A stretch of DNA of 64,000 nt, taken from Amycolatopsis sp. GM8 (GTDB taxonomy: Bacteria > Actinomycetota > Actinomycetes > Mycobacteriales > Pseudonocardiaceae). Shown here in pieces: positions 52,994-61,746 of the stretch. Every line of letters begins with the position of its first letter. Positions within the stretch are counted from its first letter, which is position 1. The position numbers and the translations under genes are program-made. The DNA lies in contig NZ_JAJKFK010000002.1 in the NCBI RefSeq assembly GCF_021653975.1, forward strand, positions 744,001 to 808,000. The letters run 5' to 3'. The notes below the pieces were generated by a model, which was given only the letters and a program-made list of their open reading frames with translations, did no database searches and had not been told where the DNA came from.

Positions 52994-53488
52994 TTAGAAG
53001 GGGGGCTCGTCCGCGAAACCGCCGCCGCCCCCGGCTGGCGGGGCGGAACCCCACGGGTCGTCGGCGGGCGCGCCGCCGCCACTGCCGCCGCTGCCGTATC
53101 CGCCGCCGCCCCCACCGGTGCCGCGGCTGACCTTGTTGACCTTGGCGGTGGCGTAGCGCAGCGACGGGCCGATCTCCTCGACCTCGAGCTCGACGACGGT
53201 CCGCTTCTCGCCTTCCTTGGTCTCGAACGAACGCTGCTTGAGCCGGCCCTGCACCACGACGCGCGCGCCGCGGGTCAGGCTCTCGGCCACGTTCTCCGCG
53301 GCCTGGCGCCAGATGTTGCAGCGCATGAACAGCGCCTCGCCGTCCTTCCACTCACCGCTCTGGCGGTCGAAGGTGCGCGGGGTCGAGGCCACGGTGAAGT
53401 TCGCGACCGCTGCTCCGGACGGGGTGAAGCGCAGCTCAGGGTCGGCGGTCAGGTTGCCGACCACGGTGATGACGGTGTCTCCGGCCAT
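52994..53488 (-). CDS. ssb: Single-stranded DNA-binding protein
   Basis: The 164-residue SSB has the OB fold ([38 protein letters not shown]), a Gly/Pro-rich linker (about 120-155) and the acidic C-terminal tip FADEPPF that recruits replication and repair proteins. The linker is unusually Gly-rich. It lies between rpsF and rpsR. Confidence 0.97.
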   Translation of the reverse strand: MAGDTVITVVGNLTADPELRFTPSGAAVANFTVASTPRTFDRQSGEWKDGEALFMRCNIWRQAAENVAESLTRGARVVVQGRLKQRSFETKEGEKRTVVELEVEEIGPSLRYATAKVNKVSRGTGGGGGGYGSGGSGGGAPADDPWGSAPPAGGGGGFADEPPF

Positions 53489-53498
53489 GGTCGCCGCC

Positions 53499-53828
53499 TC
53501 AGGCCTTCGCCGCGGCCGCGACCTTGGCGGCCTTGCGCGCGGCGACCTTGCGCACGACCTTGGTGCGCAGGATGTTCTCCTGCAGCGACAGCTGCCGGTC
53601 GAGTTCCTTGACCGCGTCGGGCTCGGAGTTCAGGTCGAGCAGGGCGTAGATGCCCTCGGCGTGCTTCTTGATCTCGTAGGCCAGCCGGCGGCGGCCCCAG
53701 ACGTCGACCTTCTCCACGCTGCCACCGGACGTGCGGATCACGTTGAGGAACGTGTCCAGCGTCGGGGCGACGGTGCGCTCGTCGAGCGTCGGATCGAGGA
53801 TGACCATTACCTCGTAATGGCGTGACAC
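53499..53828 (-). CDS. rpsF: 30S ribosomal protein S6
   Basis: The 109-residue S6 has the N-terminal [15 protein letters not shown] strand and the [14 protein letters not shown] core. The C-terminus is Ala/Lys-rich. GTG 53828 is preceded by AGGAGG with a 9-nt spacer; GTG 53834 is too close to that site. It is first in the operon with ssb, rpsR and rplI. A leader with a hairpin precedes it. Confidence 0.96.
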   Translation of the reverse strand: MSRHYEVMVILDPTLDERTVAPTLDTFLNVIRTSGGSVEKVDVWGRRRLAYEIKKHAEGIYALLDLNSEPDAVKELDRQLSLQENILRTKVVRKVAARKAAKVAAAAKA

Positions 53829-53854
53829 AACCACTCACCTCCTGTGGGCTCGCG

Positions 53855-53899
53855 GCCACGGACTGTCCGTGGCAGGAGGGTTTGTCGCCCTACAGGATA
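53855..53899 (-). promoter_or_regulatory. rpsF operon promoter and leader hairpin
   Basis: Minus-strand TATCCT (53894-53899) is a good -10. Downstream lies a near-perfect hairpin (GCCACGGAC, one base, GTCCGTGGC at 53855-53873) just before the ribosome-binding site. In many bacteria an rpsF leader hairpin binds the S6:S18 complex; similarity to that motif is only suggestive. Confidence 0.5.
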
Positions 53900-53913
53900 C
53901 TTGGTGAAGGACA

Positions 53914-53962
53914 GCGGCCCGCAGGGCCTCCGTTGAGGGTGGCGGTGGGCGAGGGGCTGGCG
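53914..53962. repeat. Dispersed intergenic element, copy B
   Basis: Hairpin GGCCC-GCA-GGGCC, then TCCGTTGAGGG and the 16-mer GGGCGAGGGGCTGGCG, identical in order to copy A at 29925-29973. It ends 2 bp before the stop codon of the minus-strand gene at 53965, as copy A does before the TetR stop. Confidence 0.65.
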
Positions 53963-53964
53963 GG

Positions 53965-54828
53965 CTACGACAGTTTTCGCAGCACCCAGATTCGCACCAG
54001 CGCGGCGCTCACCGCGGCGAGCGCGACGACGGCGAGCAGCATCGGCAACTGCACGGTGGTGCTGGACGGGGCGGCCGCGATCGCGTCGGCGTCGCCGGCG
54101 TTGCGCACGTCGGTTTGACCCGCCGGGTTGCCGCCGAGCACCTCCGGCGTGGGCAGCCCGGCGATCGGGGCGCTGGTCGGGTAGCGCGCACCGGGCGAGA
54201 CGGCGATCCCGGGCACGGCCGCGGGGATGTTGCCGTAGTCGCGCGGTGGTGCGGTCGCCCCGCCGGTGTTCGGCAGCGTCGTGCCGGGCACGGTCGTGGG
54301 CGGCGGAGTCATGCCGGTCGAGGGCAGGCTCGTGGGCGCGGAGTAGTTGCCGGCGTAGGCGGTCATGCCGCAGTTGCCGGCGACCTTGTTGCTGATCGCG
54401 GTCAGCGTCTTCTGTTTCTGGTCGGCGGAGGTGCCGAGCCCGTCGGCGTTCTGCAGCGCGTCGGTCACGGCGGCGGCGACGTTGTCCCCCGTGATGCTGC
54501 CGTTGGACGCGTTGGGCACCGAGCCCACGGTGACCGCGCCCTGCTGGGTGATCGCGTCGGCGAGCCCGTCCGGGTTGACCCCGTTGAAGTGCAGGAAGAT
54601 CTCCTGCTCCTTGGCGCCAGTGCGGACCAGGCCCGCGAGATCCTTGCCCTGCACGGCGATCTGGTCACCGATGTTGCCCACGACGCTGCCGGTGCAGCCC
54701 TGGGCGAGCACCGTGCTGGCCGACGCGCTACCGGCGAACACCGCGCCACTGAAGAGAGCCGCGAGCGCACCAGCGGTCAGCAGCCGTCGCGTCGATCTGA
54801 GCCGGTCGATCCGCGTTGGCATGCGCAC
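53965..54828 (-). CDS. Exported tail-anchored protein, paralogue 1
   Basis: The 287-residue precursor has a signal peptide (LLTAGALAALFSGAVFAGSA), an N-terminal region with one Cys (QGCTGSVVGNIGDQIAVQG), a Pro/Thr-rich stretch containing LPSTG and LPNTG, the segment RDYGNIPAAVPGIAVSPGAR, and one C-terminal membrane helix (LPMLLAVVALAAVSAALV) followed by the short tail RIWVLRKLS. The LPxTG-like motifs lie far from the C-terminus, so a normal sortase signal is not supported. GTG 54828 has GGAGGAG about 8 nt upstream. I do not recognise the family; two similar genes follow upstream. Confidence 0.78.
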   Translation of the reverse strand: MRMPTRIDRLRSTRRLLTAGALAALFSGAVFAGSASASTVLAQGCTGSVVGNIGDQIAVQGKDLAGLVRTGAKEQEIFLHFNGVNPDGLADAITQQGAVTVGSVPNASNGSITGDNVAAAVTDALQNADGLGTSADQKQKTLTAISNKVAGNCGMTAYAGNYSAPTSLPSTGMTPPPTTVPGTTLPNTGGATAPPRDYGNIPAAVPGIAVSPGARYPTSAPIAGLPTPEVLGGNPAGQTDVRNAGDADAIAAAPSSTTVQLPMLLAVVALAAVSAALVRIWVLRKLS

Positions 54829-54896
54829 GGGTGCTTCTCCTCCAGTGGTCGCCACGTCATCCGAAAGGGGACAACGAAAAGCCGCGCCTGAAGATA

Positions 54897-55772
54897 CTAG
54901 GGAGTAGCAGCGCGCAGAACCCAGGTCCGCACCAATGCCGCACTGACGCCGGAAAGTGCGAGTACCGCGATCAGCATCGGCAGTCCGGCGTTGCCGGGAA
55001 TGCCGCTGTTGCCCTGAGCCGGCAGTGCCTCCGCCTGCCCCGCGTTCTGCGTCGACTTGTTCTGCTGCCCCGGCGAATTGTTGCCGAGCGTCCCGAGTTC
55101 CGGTGAGTAACCGGGAATCTGCCCGCCGTAGCGGATGCCGGGCGACGGCGCGAAAAGGCCGGCGAGCGCGTACGGGATGTCGCTGTAGTCGCGCATCGGC
55201 GCGTATCCGCCGGAGGACCCGAACGGCAGCAGGTCGAACATCGCCGGGTCGCCGCCGCCCAGGACCGGGCTGCCGGCGGCGGGGATGAGGCTCGCCAAAC
55301 CGGTGCTCTGGTTGCCAGTGCCGCCGCTGGGACCGGACTGGGCCGGGCCGCCGCTCGGTGGTTTCTGCGGCGCGGGCTGGTCCTGCCTGCTGCCGCCGGT
55401 CAGTGCCTTCCCGGTGCCCTCGACCGCGCCGGTGAGGGCGTTCGTCGTGCCGGCCACGGTGCCGTCGACCGCGCCGGCGAGCGGCGGGCCGACCGCGGGA
55501 ACCGGCGCGACCACGGTGTCCACGACGTTGACGGTGATCTTGCACAGCCCGGTCAGCAGCCCGCCGACCAGCGAGGTGAGGCCGTCGGTCACGGTCTGCA
55601 GGCCCAGTGGGCTGTTGATCTGGTCGCCGGGGTGCGCGGTGACCGTGTCGCCGCATTTCGCGGTGATGGTGCTCGCCGCGCTCGCCGTGCCAGGCGTGGC
55701 CAGCACGGCCGATCCGGCCAGTACGAAAGCGGTCGCACCGACCGCGGCGACCCGGCGTGTTCGACCCTGCAT
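54897..55772 (-). CDS. Exported tail-anchored protein, paralogue 2
   Basis: The 291-residue precursor has a signal peptide (AAVGATAFVLAGSAVLATPG), the N-terminal AKCGDTVTAHPGDQINSPLG segment, a long Gly/Pro/Ser linker, the segment RDYSDIPYALAGLFAPSPGI and a C-terminal helix (LPMLIAVLALSGVSAALV) with tail RTWVLRAATP. The CxxxxxxxxxGDQI element, RDY box and tail match paralogue 1. GGAGG lies 7 nt before ATG 55772. Gaps to the neighbours are 68 and 81 bp, so the three may be co-transcribed. Confidence 0.8.
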   Translation of the reverse strand: MQGRTRRVAAVGATAFVLAGSAVLATPGTASAASTITAKCGDTVTAHPGDQINSPLGLQTVTDGLTSLVGGLLTGLCKITVNVVDTVVAPVPAVGPPLAGAVDGTVAGTTNALTGAVEGTGKALTGGSRQDQPAPQKPPSGGPAQSGPSGGTGNQSTGLASLIPAAGSPVLGGGDPAMFDLLPFGSSGGYAPMRDYSDIPYALAGLFAPSPGIRYGGQIPGYSPELGTLGNNSPGQQNKSTQNAGQAEALPAQGNSGIPGNAGLPMLIAVLALSGVSAALVRTWVLRAATP

Positions 55773-55853
55773 CCCGCGCCCTCCAGTAGCGGCATCACTC
55801 ACTGATACAACGATCGTGACCGAGCGGAGTGACGGGGGCCGAGCGGGTGAATT

Positions 55854-56648
55854 TCAGCTCGGGCGGCGACGCAGCCAGACGTGCGCGAGCGCGGCCGCGG
55901 CGAGGGCCACCGCGATGGCGGCGAGCAGCAGCGGCAGTTTCGCCGGACCCGCCGAGACCGCGGGCAGGGCCTGCGCGCTGCCCGAATCGGACGGGACCTC
56001 GCCGGGACTGGTGCCGGTCGGCGGGATGACCCCCTGCGCGAGCGGCGCGATCGCGACTGGCGAAATCAGTGAGCCCAGGTCCGACGGCGAAGACGGCGAG
56101 GTGGCGTTCAGCGGGAACGACACGACCTGCACGGTGCCGAGATCGGTCGAATCGGCTGAGGAACCGGCACCCTCGCCGGCGGGCGGCGGCGTGGGCGCGG
56201 GCTTCGACGGCGGCTTGGGTGGCTTCGGCGGTTTCGGGGAACCGCTGCCCGGCGGAGCCGGCGTGATCGGGCCGCCGCCGAGGAGGGACTGCGTGGTGGC
56301 CGACAACGCGTTCACCACACCCTGCGCGCCGGTGCAGACATTCGCGACGGTCGCCGTGCCCGGCAGCGCCTTGACGTTCAGCGCGCTCGTCACGTTGGCC
56401 AGGTCGACATGCAGCGCGGGGGTGTTCGCGGAACGCGATCCGGTGCCGAGGGTCAGCAGGCCGGGCTGGTTCAGCGGAGCGCCCGCGTCGAGCGTCAGCG
56501 CTTCACCGCTGTCGGCGCCGAGGGTTTTCGCGCAGTCACCGGCAAGCGCCGGATCGGTGTCCGCGGCCGCGTAGCCTGGCAGCGCCAGGCTCGTCGAGAT
56601 AGCAGCGAGAACCCCGAGCACGAAAGCCCTATTGGCGATTTTCCGCAT
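55854..56648 (-). CDS. Exported tail-anchored protein, paralogue 3
   Basis: The 264-residue precursor has a signal peptide (FVLGVLAAISTSLALPGYAA), a Cys element GDCAKTLGADSGEALTLDAG, a Pro/Lys-rich linker (PKPPKPPKPPSKPAPTPPP) and a C-terminal helix (LPLLLAAIAVALAAAALAHV) with a basic tail WLRRRPS. It is the most divergent of the three; the RDY box is replaced by SLISPVAIAPLAQGVIPP. GGAGGGG precedes ATG 56648. Function unknown. Confidence 0.78.
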   Translation of the reverse strand: MRKIANRAFVLGVLAAISTSLALPGYAAADTDPALAGDCAKTLGADSGEALTLDAGAPLNQPGLLTLGTGSRSANTPALHVDLANVTSALNVKALPGTATVANVCTGAQGVVNALSATTQSLLGGGPITPAPPGSGSPKPPKPPKPPSKPAPTPPPAGEGAGSSADSTDLGTVQVVSFPLNATSPSSPSDLGSLISPVAIAPLAQGVIPPTGTSPGEVPSDSGSAQALPAVSAGPAKLPLLLAAIAVALAAAALAHVWLRRRPS

Positions 56649-56724
56649 TGTCCCCCCTCCGGACCGCCGCTGACGCTACTGCATGTCGGCTTGCTCCGCG
56701 CAGGAGACGCGCGGCGCGAAGCAG

Positions 56725-56730
56725 TACCCT
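56725..56730 (+). promoter_or_regulatory. Leaderless promoter -10 box for nfo
   Basis: TACCCT ends 6 nt before ATG 56737 with no ribosome-binding site. It shares an 88-bp gap with the divergent paralogue 3 gene. Confidence 0.55.
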
Positions 56731-56736
56731 CGACAG

Positions 56737-57510
56737 ATGCAAATCGGTGCCCACGTAAAGGATGACGACCCGCTGTCCGCCGCACCGGAACGCGGTGCCG
56801 AGCTATTGCAGTTCTTTCTGGCGGATCCGCAGGGGTGGAAGAAACCCGTGCCCGCGCCGAGCCGCGCGGAAATCGAAGCGGCCGGGGTCGAGATCTTCAT
56901 CCACTCGCCTTATGTCGTGAACGTGGCGTCGATGAACAACCGGATCCGCATCCCCTCGCGCAAAGCGGTGGCCCAGCACGCGGCGGCGGCCGCGGAAATC
57001 GGCGCGCGCGGCCTGATCGTGCACGGCGGGCATGTGCGCAAGGAGGAAGACCCGGAGCAGGGCCTGCAGAACTGGGGCAAGTTGTTCGAGCGCCAGGCCG
57101 AAGAGGGCGGGTTCGGGGTGCCGATCCTGATCGAGAACACCGCGGGCGGCGACGGCGCGATGGCGCGGCACCTCGACATGCTCGCGCGGCTGTGGGATGT
57201 CGTCGGCGACCTCGGTGCCGGGTTCTGCCTCGACACCTGCCACGCGTTCGCGGCGGGCTGGGAACTCGACACCGTCGTCGCGAAGGTCAAGGCCATCACC
57301 GGCCGGATCGACCTGGTGCACCTGAACAACTCCCGCGACGAGTTCGGTTCGACCCGCGACCGGCACGCCAACGTCGTGCACGGCGGCGGCACGATCGACC
57401 CGGAGCAACTGGTCGCCGTCGCGAAGGAAGCGCAGGCGCCGGTGATCGTCGAGACCCCGGCCGACGGTCAGGCCGAAGACATCAGCTATCTGCGGGAAGC
57501 GCTGGGCTGA
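56737..57510 (+). CDS. nfo: Deoxyribonuclease IV (AP endonuclease, Nfo)
   Basis: Endonuclease IV cuts abasic sites and 3'-blocked DNA ends. The 257-residue TIM-barrel protein has metal ligands in MQIGAHVKDDD, VEIFIHSPYVVN, GLIVHGGH, PILIENTAGGD, FCLDTCHAF, LVHLNNSRDEFGS, DRHANVVHGGG and PVIVETPA, covering the usual zinc cluster. Length is normal. The 3' end overlaps the convergent GT87-like gene by 29 bp. Confidence 0.92.
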   Translation: MQIGAHVKDDDPLSAAPERGAELLQFFLADPQGWKKPVPAPSRAEIEAAGVEIFIHSPYVVNVASMNNRIRIPSRKAVAQHAAAAAEIGARGLIVHGGHVRKEEDPEQGLQNWGKLFERQAEEGGFGVPILIENTAGGDGAMARHLDMLARLWDVVGDLGAGFCLDTCHAFAAGWELDTVVAKVKAITGRIDLVHLNNSRDEFGSTRDRHANVVHGGGTIDPEQLVAVAKEAQAPVIVETPADGQAEDISYLREALG

Positions 57511-59035
57511 GCGGCCGCGGCTTGATGGTGAACACGTCGCGGGCGCGGTCGAGCACCCCGCCCGCCGGATCGTCGTCGCCGGAGAGGCGGACCTTGTCGG
57601 TCGCCGGGCGGTAGATCTCGCGGATCACCAGCACGCACAGTCCGACGACGGCCAGGTCCCGCAGCACGACGACGCCGAGGAACCAGTCCTCGGGCAGTCC
57701 CTTGTGGTCGACCCCGAGGTAGTAGAACATCCGCGGCGGCCAGACCAGCGCGTCCAGCAGCATCCAGCCGAACAGCAGCCGCCAGCGTGGGATCGCGAGC
57801 GCCGCGAACGGCACCAGCCACAGCGAGTACTGCGGGCTCCACACCTTGTTCGTGACCAGGAATGCCGCGAGCACAAGGAAACACAGCTGGGCGACCCGTG
57901 GCCGGACCGGTGCGGAGAGGCCGATGTACACGATTCCGGCGCAGCACACCAGGAACAGCCCACCGCTGACGACGTTGAGCCAGGTCGGTGTCTGTCCCGG
58001 TTGCAGTGGCCCGTCGAACCCGGCCCAGCCGGTGAAGTACGAGACGACGTTGTAGAGCGAGTCGGGATCCATCCCGCGCGAAGCGTTGAGCCGGAAGAAC
58101 TCGCGCCAGCCCGCGTTCAACGTGAACGCGATCGGCAGGTTCACCGCGAGCCAGACGACCACCGTCGCGCCCGCCGTTCTGGCCCAGTACCGGAACTTGC
58201 CCGCCCGCAGGCACAACACGAGCAGCGGCCCGAGTAACAGCAGCGGGTACAGCTTCGCCGCGGCGCCGAGTCCGAGCAGCACACCGGCGAGCACGGGTTT
58301 TCGGCGCGCCCAGGCGAGCAGGCCGGTCGCGGCGAACGCGGTCGCCAGCGTGTCGAAGTTGGTGAAAGCGTGCACCAGCACCAATGGCGAGAGTGCGGCG
58401 AGCGCCATGTCCCATGGCCGGCGTTTCGCGGTTCTGCCGGTTGCCCACACTGTCACCAGCCAGGCCGCCGCGAGCAGGAACGCGGTGATGTTGAAATAGA
58501 TGGCCACCGGCAGCGCGCCGGGTAGCCAGCCGGCGTTCGAGACCTTGACCCAGGCCGATGTGATCTTCGCGTTGACCCACTGGAACAGCCCGGTGAGCAC
58601 CGGGTACTCCATGTACCGGGCGTGCGCGTTCGGGGTGCCCGCGTTGTCCACCCAGCTCGTCCGGTACGGGAAGGTGCCCGCCTGGTCGAGGCGCTCGGCG
58701 GAGTAGAGCGGCACGATGTCCGAGTAGCACATCGCCACGTACGGCCGGCCCGCCCGCCAGTCGAGCTGGTTCTGCCCGGTTTCGTCGGTGTACTGCTGGA
58801 TGCAGCTCGCCTTGCCGAACCAGCACAGCACCAGCGCGAGCGTGGCCATCGCCAGCCCGACCCGCTGTGGGCTCCAGAACCAGTGCCTGCCCACCGCGGC
58901 GTGCTCACCCAGCGGCCCGCCGACCGGTCTGCTCGCCGCCGCCACGAGCGGCTCGGTCAGACTCGGCGCGACCCGCTGGGCTGGGCTCAGCGACGACGGC
59001 GCGGGTTCGGCGGCTTGATCGGTCGGGCTGGACAC
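57482..59035 (-). CDS. Polytopic GT87-like glycosyltransferase (Rv0051-like)
   Basis: The 517-residue membrane protein has about ten transmembrane helices and the GT-C type features of DUF2029/GT87 enzymes: an early extracytoplasmic loop with YSDIVPLYSAERLDQAGTFP and YMEYPVLTGLFQW, and KLYPLLLLGPLL deeper in. Such enzymes use polyprenyl-phosphate sugars. It lies 48 bp after ponA1, as Rv0051 does. GTG 59035 has no clear ribosome-binding site; TAACAT lies 7 nt upstream. Sugar and acceptor are unknown. Confidence 0.85.
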   Translation of the reverse strand: MSSPTDQAAEPAPSSLSPAQRVAPSLTEPLVAAASRPVGGPLGEHAAVGRHWFWSPQRVGLAMATLALVLCWFGKASCIQQYTDETGQNQLDWRAGRPYVAMCYSDIVPLYSAERLDQAGTFPYRTSWVDNAGTPNAHARYMEYPVLTGLFQWVNAKITSAWVKVSNAGWLPGALPVAIYFNITAFLLAAAWLVTVWATGRTAKRRPWDMALAALSPLVLVHAFTNFDTLATAFAATGLLAWARRKPVLAGVLLGLGAAAKLYPLLLLGPLLVLCLRAGKFRYWARTAGATVVVWLAVNLPIAFTLNAGWREFFRLNASRGMDPDSLYNVVSYFTGWAGFDGPLQPGQTPTWLNVVSGGLFLVCCAGIVYIGLSAPVRPRVAQLCFLVLAAFLVTNKVWSPQYSLWLVPFAALAIPRWRLLFGWMLLDALVWPPRMFYYLGVDHKGLPEDWFLGVVVLRDLAVVGLCVLVIREIYRPATDKVRLSGDDDPAGGVLDRARDVFTIKPRPLSPALPADS

Positions 59036-59083
59036 GCGCGCGATGTTACGGGCAGCCGGGTTGGTTCCGGCTGAAGGCGGGCC

Positions 59084-61684
59084 TCAGCCGCCCGGACTCG
59101 TCGTCCCGCCGAAGCCCTGGTTGGTGCCGGTCGGGAAGATCCCGGTCGGGAACGTCGGCTTCGTCGGCTTCGACTGCGAGGACGACGTCGTCGGTGCGGA
59201 CGACGAGGTCGGCGGAGCCGAGGACGTCGACGGAGTCGTGGCCGGCGGGACCGTCGACGAGGGCGGCGGGGGTGCCGGCGTATCGGTGGTCGCGGTCGCG
59301 GTCTTGCCGATCGGGTCCACCGTCGAGAACTTCTCCGCCGGCTTGTTCTTCAGGTAGGTGGTGATGAACTCCTGCCACATCTGGGCGGGGAGACCACCAC
59401 TGCCGACAGCTTTGCCGTTCTTGTCCTTGATCGGCGAGTTGCCGCCGGTGCCGACCCAGGAGGACACCGCGATGGACGGCGTGTAACCGACCATCCACAC
59501 CTGCGAGTTGTCGTTCGAGCTACCGCTCGCGTTCGGCCCGCTCGCGTCGTACTGCTGGGTACCGGTCTTGCCCGCGCACTCGTGGTTCGGCGGGCACTTC
59601 AGGTGCGAGAAGTCGATCACGGGCTTGAGTGCCATCGTGACGTTGCCCGCGATCTGCTTGCTCTTGTCCGCGTTGTTCGCGGCGAACGCCGGCGTCGGGT
59701 TGCTCGGCGTCTGGTAGACGACGTTGCCGCCGGGGTCGGTTATCTTCGTCACGAAGTGCCGCTGCAGCGCGATACCGTCGTCGGCGAACGTCGAGTACCC
59801 GGAAGCCATGTCGAGCGGCGTGACCTCGGTCGTACCACCACCGAGCGAGATGTTGTTGTCCACCGCGGTCTTGTCCAGGCTGGTGACCCCGGCCTGTTTC
59901 GCCGCGTCCTTGACCGCCTGCGGCCCGGTCACGTTCGCCACCATGTCGAAGAACACGGTGTTGGTGGAGCGCATCGTCGCCTCGGCGACCGTGCACTGCT
60001 GTGAACAACTGTTGGACGCGCCGGCGTTGTTGATGTAGCGCGGTTTCCCGTTGACCGTGCCGAACTGCCGGTGCGTGGTGCCGTCGAACGTCTCGCCGAT
60101 CCCCTTGCCCATCTTGAGGAACGCGGTGATGTCGAACGCCTTGAACGACGAACCCGGGTTGCGTTTGGTATTGGCCCAGTCCACCGCGTTCGACTTGTCG
60201 TTCGGCCCGCCGTAGTAGGCGATCACCGCGCGCGTCTTCGGATCGATCGCCACCATCGCGTTTCGCAACGTGTCCGGCTGGTCGTCCATGTACTTGTGTG
60301 CGGTGTCCTCCATCAGCTTCTGCGCCGACGGGTCGATCGTCGTGTAGATGTTGTAGCCGCCGGCCTGCAGCTTCTCCTTCGAGAAGCCTGCCGCGTCCAG
60401 CTCGTCCTCGACCTGGCCCTGGATGAACGCCTCGGGGCCCTTGATCGCCTGCGGCTTGGTCAGGTCCTTCGGCAGCGGGGTCGGGAACTGGGCTGCCTGG
60501 CGCTCGGCGGACGGCAGCCAGCCGTACTTGACCATGTTGTCCATCACGTAGTTCCAGCGCCACTGGACGTACTCGGTGTTCTCCGACTTGCTCGGGCCCT
60601 GGATCAGCCCGGCCAGCAGCGCCGCTTCCGCGGGGCTCAGCTGCGCGGCGTCCTTGTTGAAGTACGCGTGCGCGGCGGCCTGCACACCGTAGGCGTTCCG
60701 TCCGAAGTAGACGATGTTCAGGTACGCCGTGATGATGTCTTCCTTGGGCTGGGTCTGGTTCATCTTGAACGACTTGACCAGCTCGGTGGCCTTACGGGAC
60801 AGCGTCGGCGCCTCGTTCTCGGTGGCCTTCTTGATGTACTGCTGCGAAATGGTCGAACCACCGCCCTGACCGCCGGTCAGGTTGTTGTAGACGGCGCGGG
60901 CGATACCGACCACGTCGAAACCGTTGTTGGTCTCGAAGGTGGCGTCCTCGGCCGCGTACACCGCGTGCTTCACCGTGTCCGGGATCTGCCCCGGCTTGAG
61001 GATTTCGCGGTTGCCGGTGTCCGGGACTTCCTTGCCCATCACCGAGTTGTCGCCGTAGTAGTACGTGACGACCTGGTTCTGCTGCGTCAGCACCTCTTCC
61101 GGGGTGGGCACGTCGACCAGGAAGTAGGAGATCGTGAACCCGACCGCGGGCACGATCACGCCGAGCCCGAACATCGCGTACAGCACTCGGCGGACGATCT
61201 TCCAGCGACGCTTCCGCCGCTGCAGCGGGGTCAGCACGGCTTTGTCCTTCTTGCCGGTGGCCGCTTCTTCCGGCGACTCGTCGCGGCCGAACTCGTCGAA
61301 CTTGTCCTGTTCGTCGTCGTAGTCGTCCTCGGGAAAGCTGCCGGCGCCCAGCGGGCTGTGGGTCAGCAGCCCGGGATCGTGCCCGGGCGGCGAGCCGGGC
61401 GGCGGCGGGGTGTAGCCGGCGCCACGGTTCGGGCCGGGGGGCGGTCCGGGCCGGCGAGGCGGCGTCGGCTGTTGACCGGCGGGCGGGACGCGGCGCCGCG
61501 TGGGGCCGCCGTCCGGGTCACCGCCGGCGGGCCAGCCCGGTTGCTGCGGCGACTCACCGGGCCACTGCGGACGGCGCGGGGGTTCGCCGCCGGGGCGCCG
61601 GGGCGGGCCACCGCCCTGGCGCGGGGCAGGGCGGGGCTCATCTGGCTCCTGACCTGGCCAGGAGCGGTTGTAGTCGTCGTTCAC
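59084..61684 (-). CDS. ponA1: Class A penicillin-binding protein PonA1
   Basis: The 866-residue bifunctional peptidoglycan synthase has a Pro/Arg-rich cytosolic N-terminus (about 1-170), one membrane helix near 172-194, a GT51 glycosyltransferase domain (EDATFETNNGFDVVGIARAV, GGSTISQQYIKK) and a transpeptidase domain with SSFK (Ser nucleophile), STN and KTG motifs, and a Thr/Ser/Pro-rich tail. GTG 61684 has GGGAGG 7 nt upstream. It matches Rv0050 in gene order with the DUF5318 and GT87-like genes. Confidence 0.95.
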   Translation of the reverse strand: MNDDYNRSWPGQEPDEPRPAPRQGGGPPRRPGGEPPRRPQWPGESPQQPGWPAGGDPDGGPTRRRVPPAGQQPTPPRRPGPPPGPNRGAGYTPPPPGSPPGHDPGLLTHSPLGAGSFPEDDYDDEQDKFDEFGRDESPEEAATGKKDKAVLTPLQRRKRRWKIVRRVLYAMFGLGVIVPAVGFTISYFLVDVPTPEEVLTQQNQVVTYYYGDNSVMGKEVPDTGNREILKPGQIPDTVKHAVYAAEDATFETNNGFDVVGIARAVYNNLTGGQGGGSTISQQYIKKATENEAPTLSRKATELVKSFKMNQTQPKEDIITAYLNIVYFGRNAYGVQAAAHAYFNKDAAQLSPAEAALLAGLIQGPSKSENTEYVQWRWNYVMDNMVKYGWLPSAERQAAQFPTPLPKDLTKPQAIKGPEAFIQGQVEDELDAAGFSKEKLQAGGYNIYTTIDPSAQKLMEDTAHKYMDDQPDTLRNAMVAIDPKTRAVIAYYGGPNDKSNAVDWANTKRNPGSSFKAFDITAFLKMGKGIGETFDGTTHRQFGTVNGKPRYINNAGASNSCSQQCTVAEATMRSTNTVFFDMVANVTGPQAVKDAAKQAGVTSLDKTAVDNNISLGGGTTEVTPLDMASGYSTFADDGIALQRHFVTKITDPGGNVVYQTPSNPTPAFAANNADKSKQIAGNVTMALKPVIDFSHLKCPPNHECAGKTGTQQYDASGPNASGSSNDNSQVWMVGYTPSIAVSSWVGTGGNSPIKDKNGKAVGSGGLPAQMWQEFITTYLKNKPAEKFSTVDPIGKTATATTDTPAPPPPSSTVPPATTPSTSSAPPTSSSAPTTSSSQSKPTKPTFPTGIFPTGTNQGFGGTTSPGG

Positions 61685-61746
61685 GAAGGAGCCTCCCAGA
61701 CCGGCGTTTCGGGGTACGCCGTTCTGCGGTCACGGTTGTCGTACGG

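Noticed and set aside
54240..54330. LPSTG/LPNTG in paralogue 1 as a sortase sorting signal
   Set aside because: They are about 90 residues from the membrane helix, and only the latter is near the C-terminus; the other paralogues lack them.
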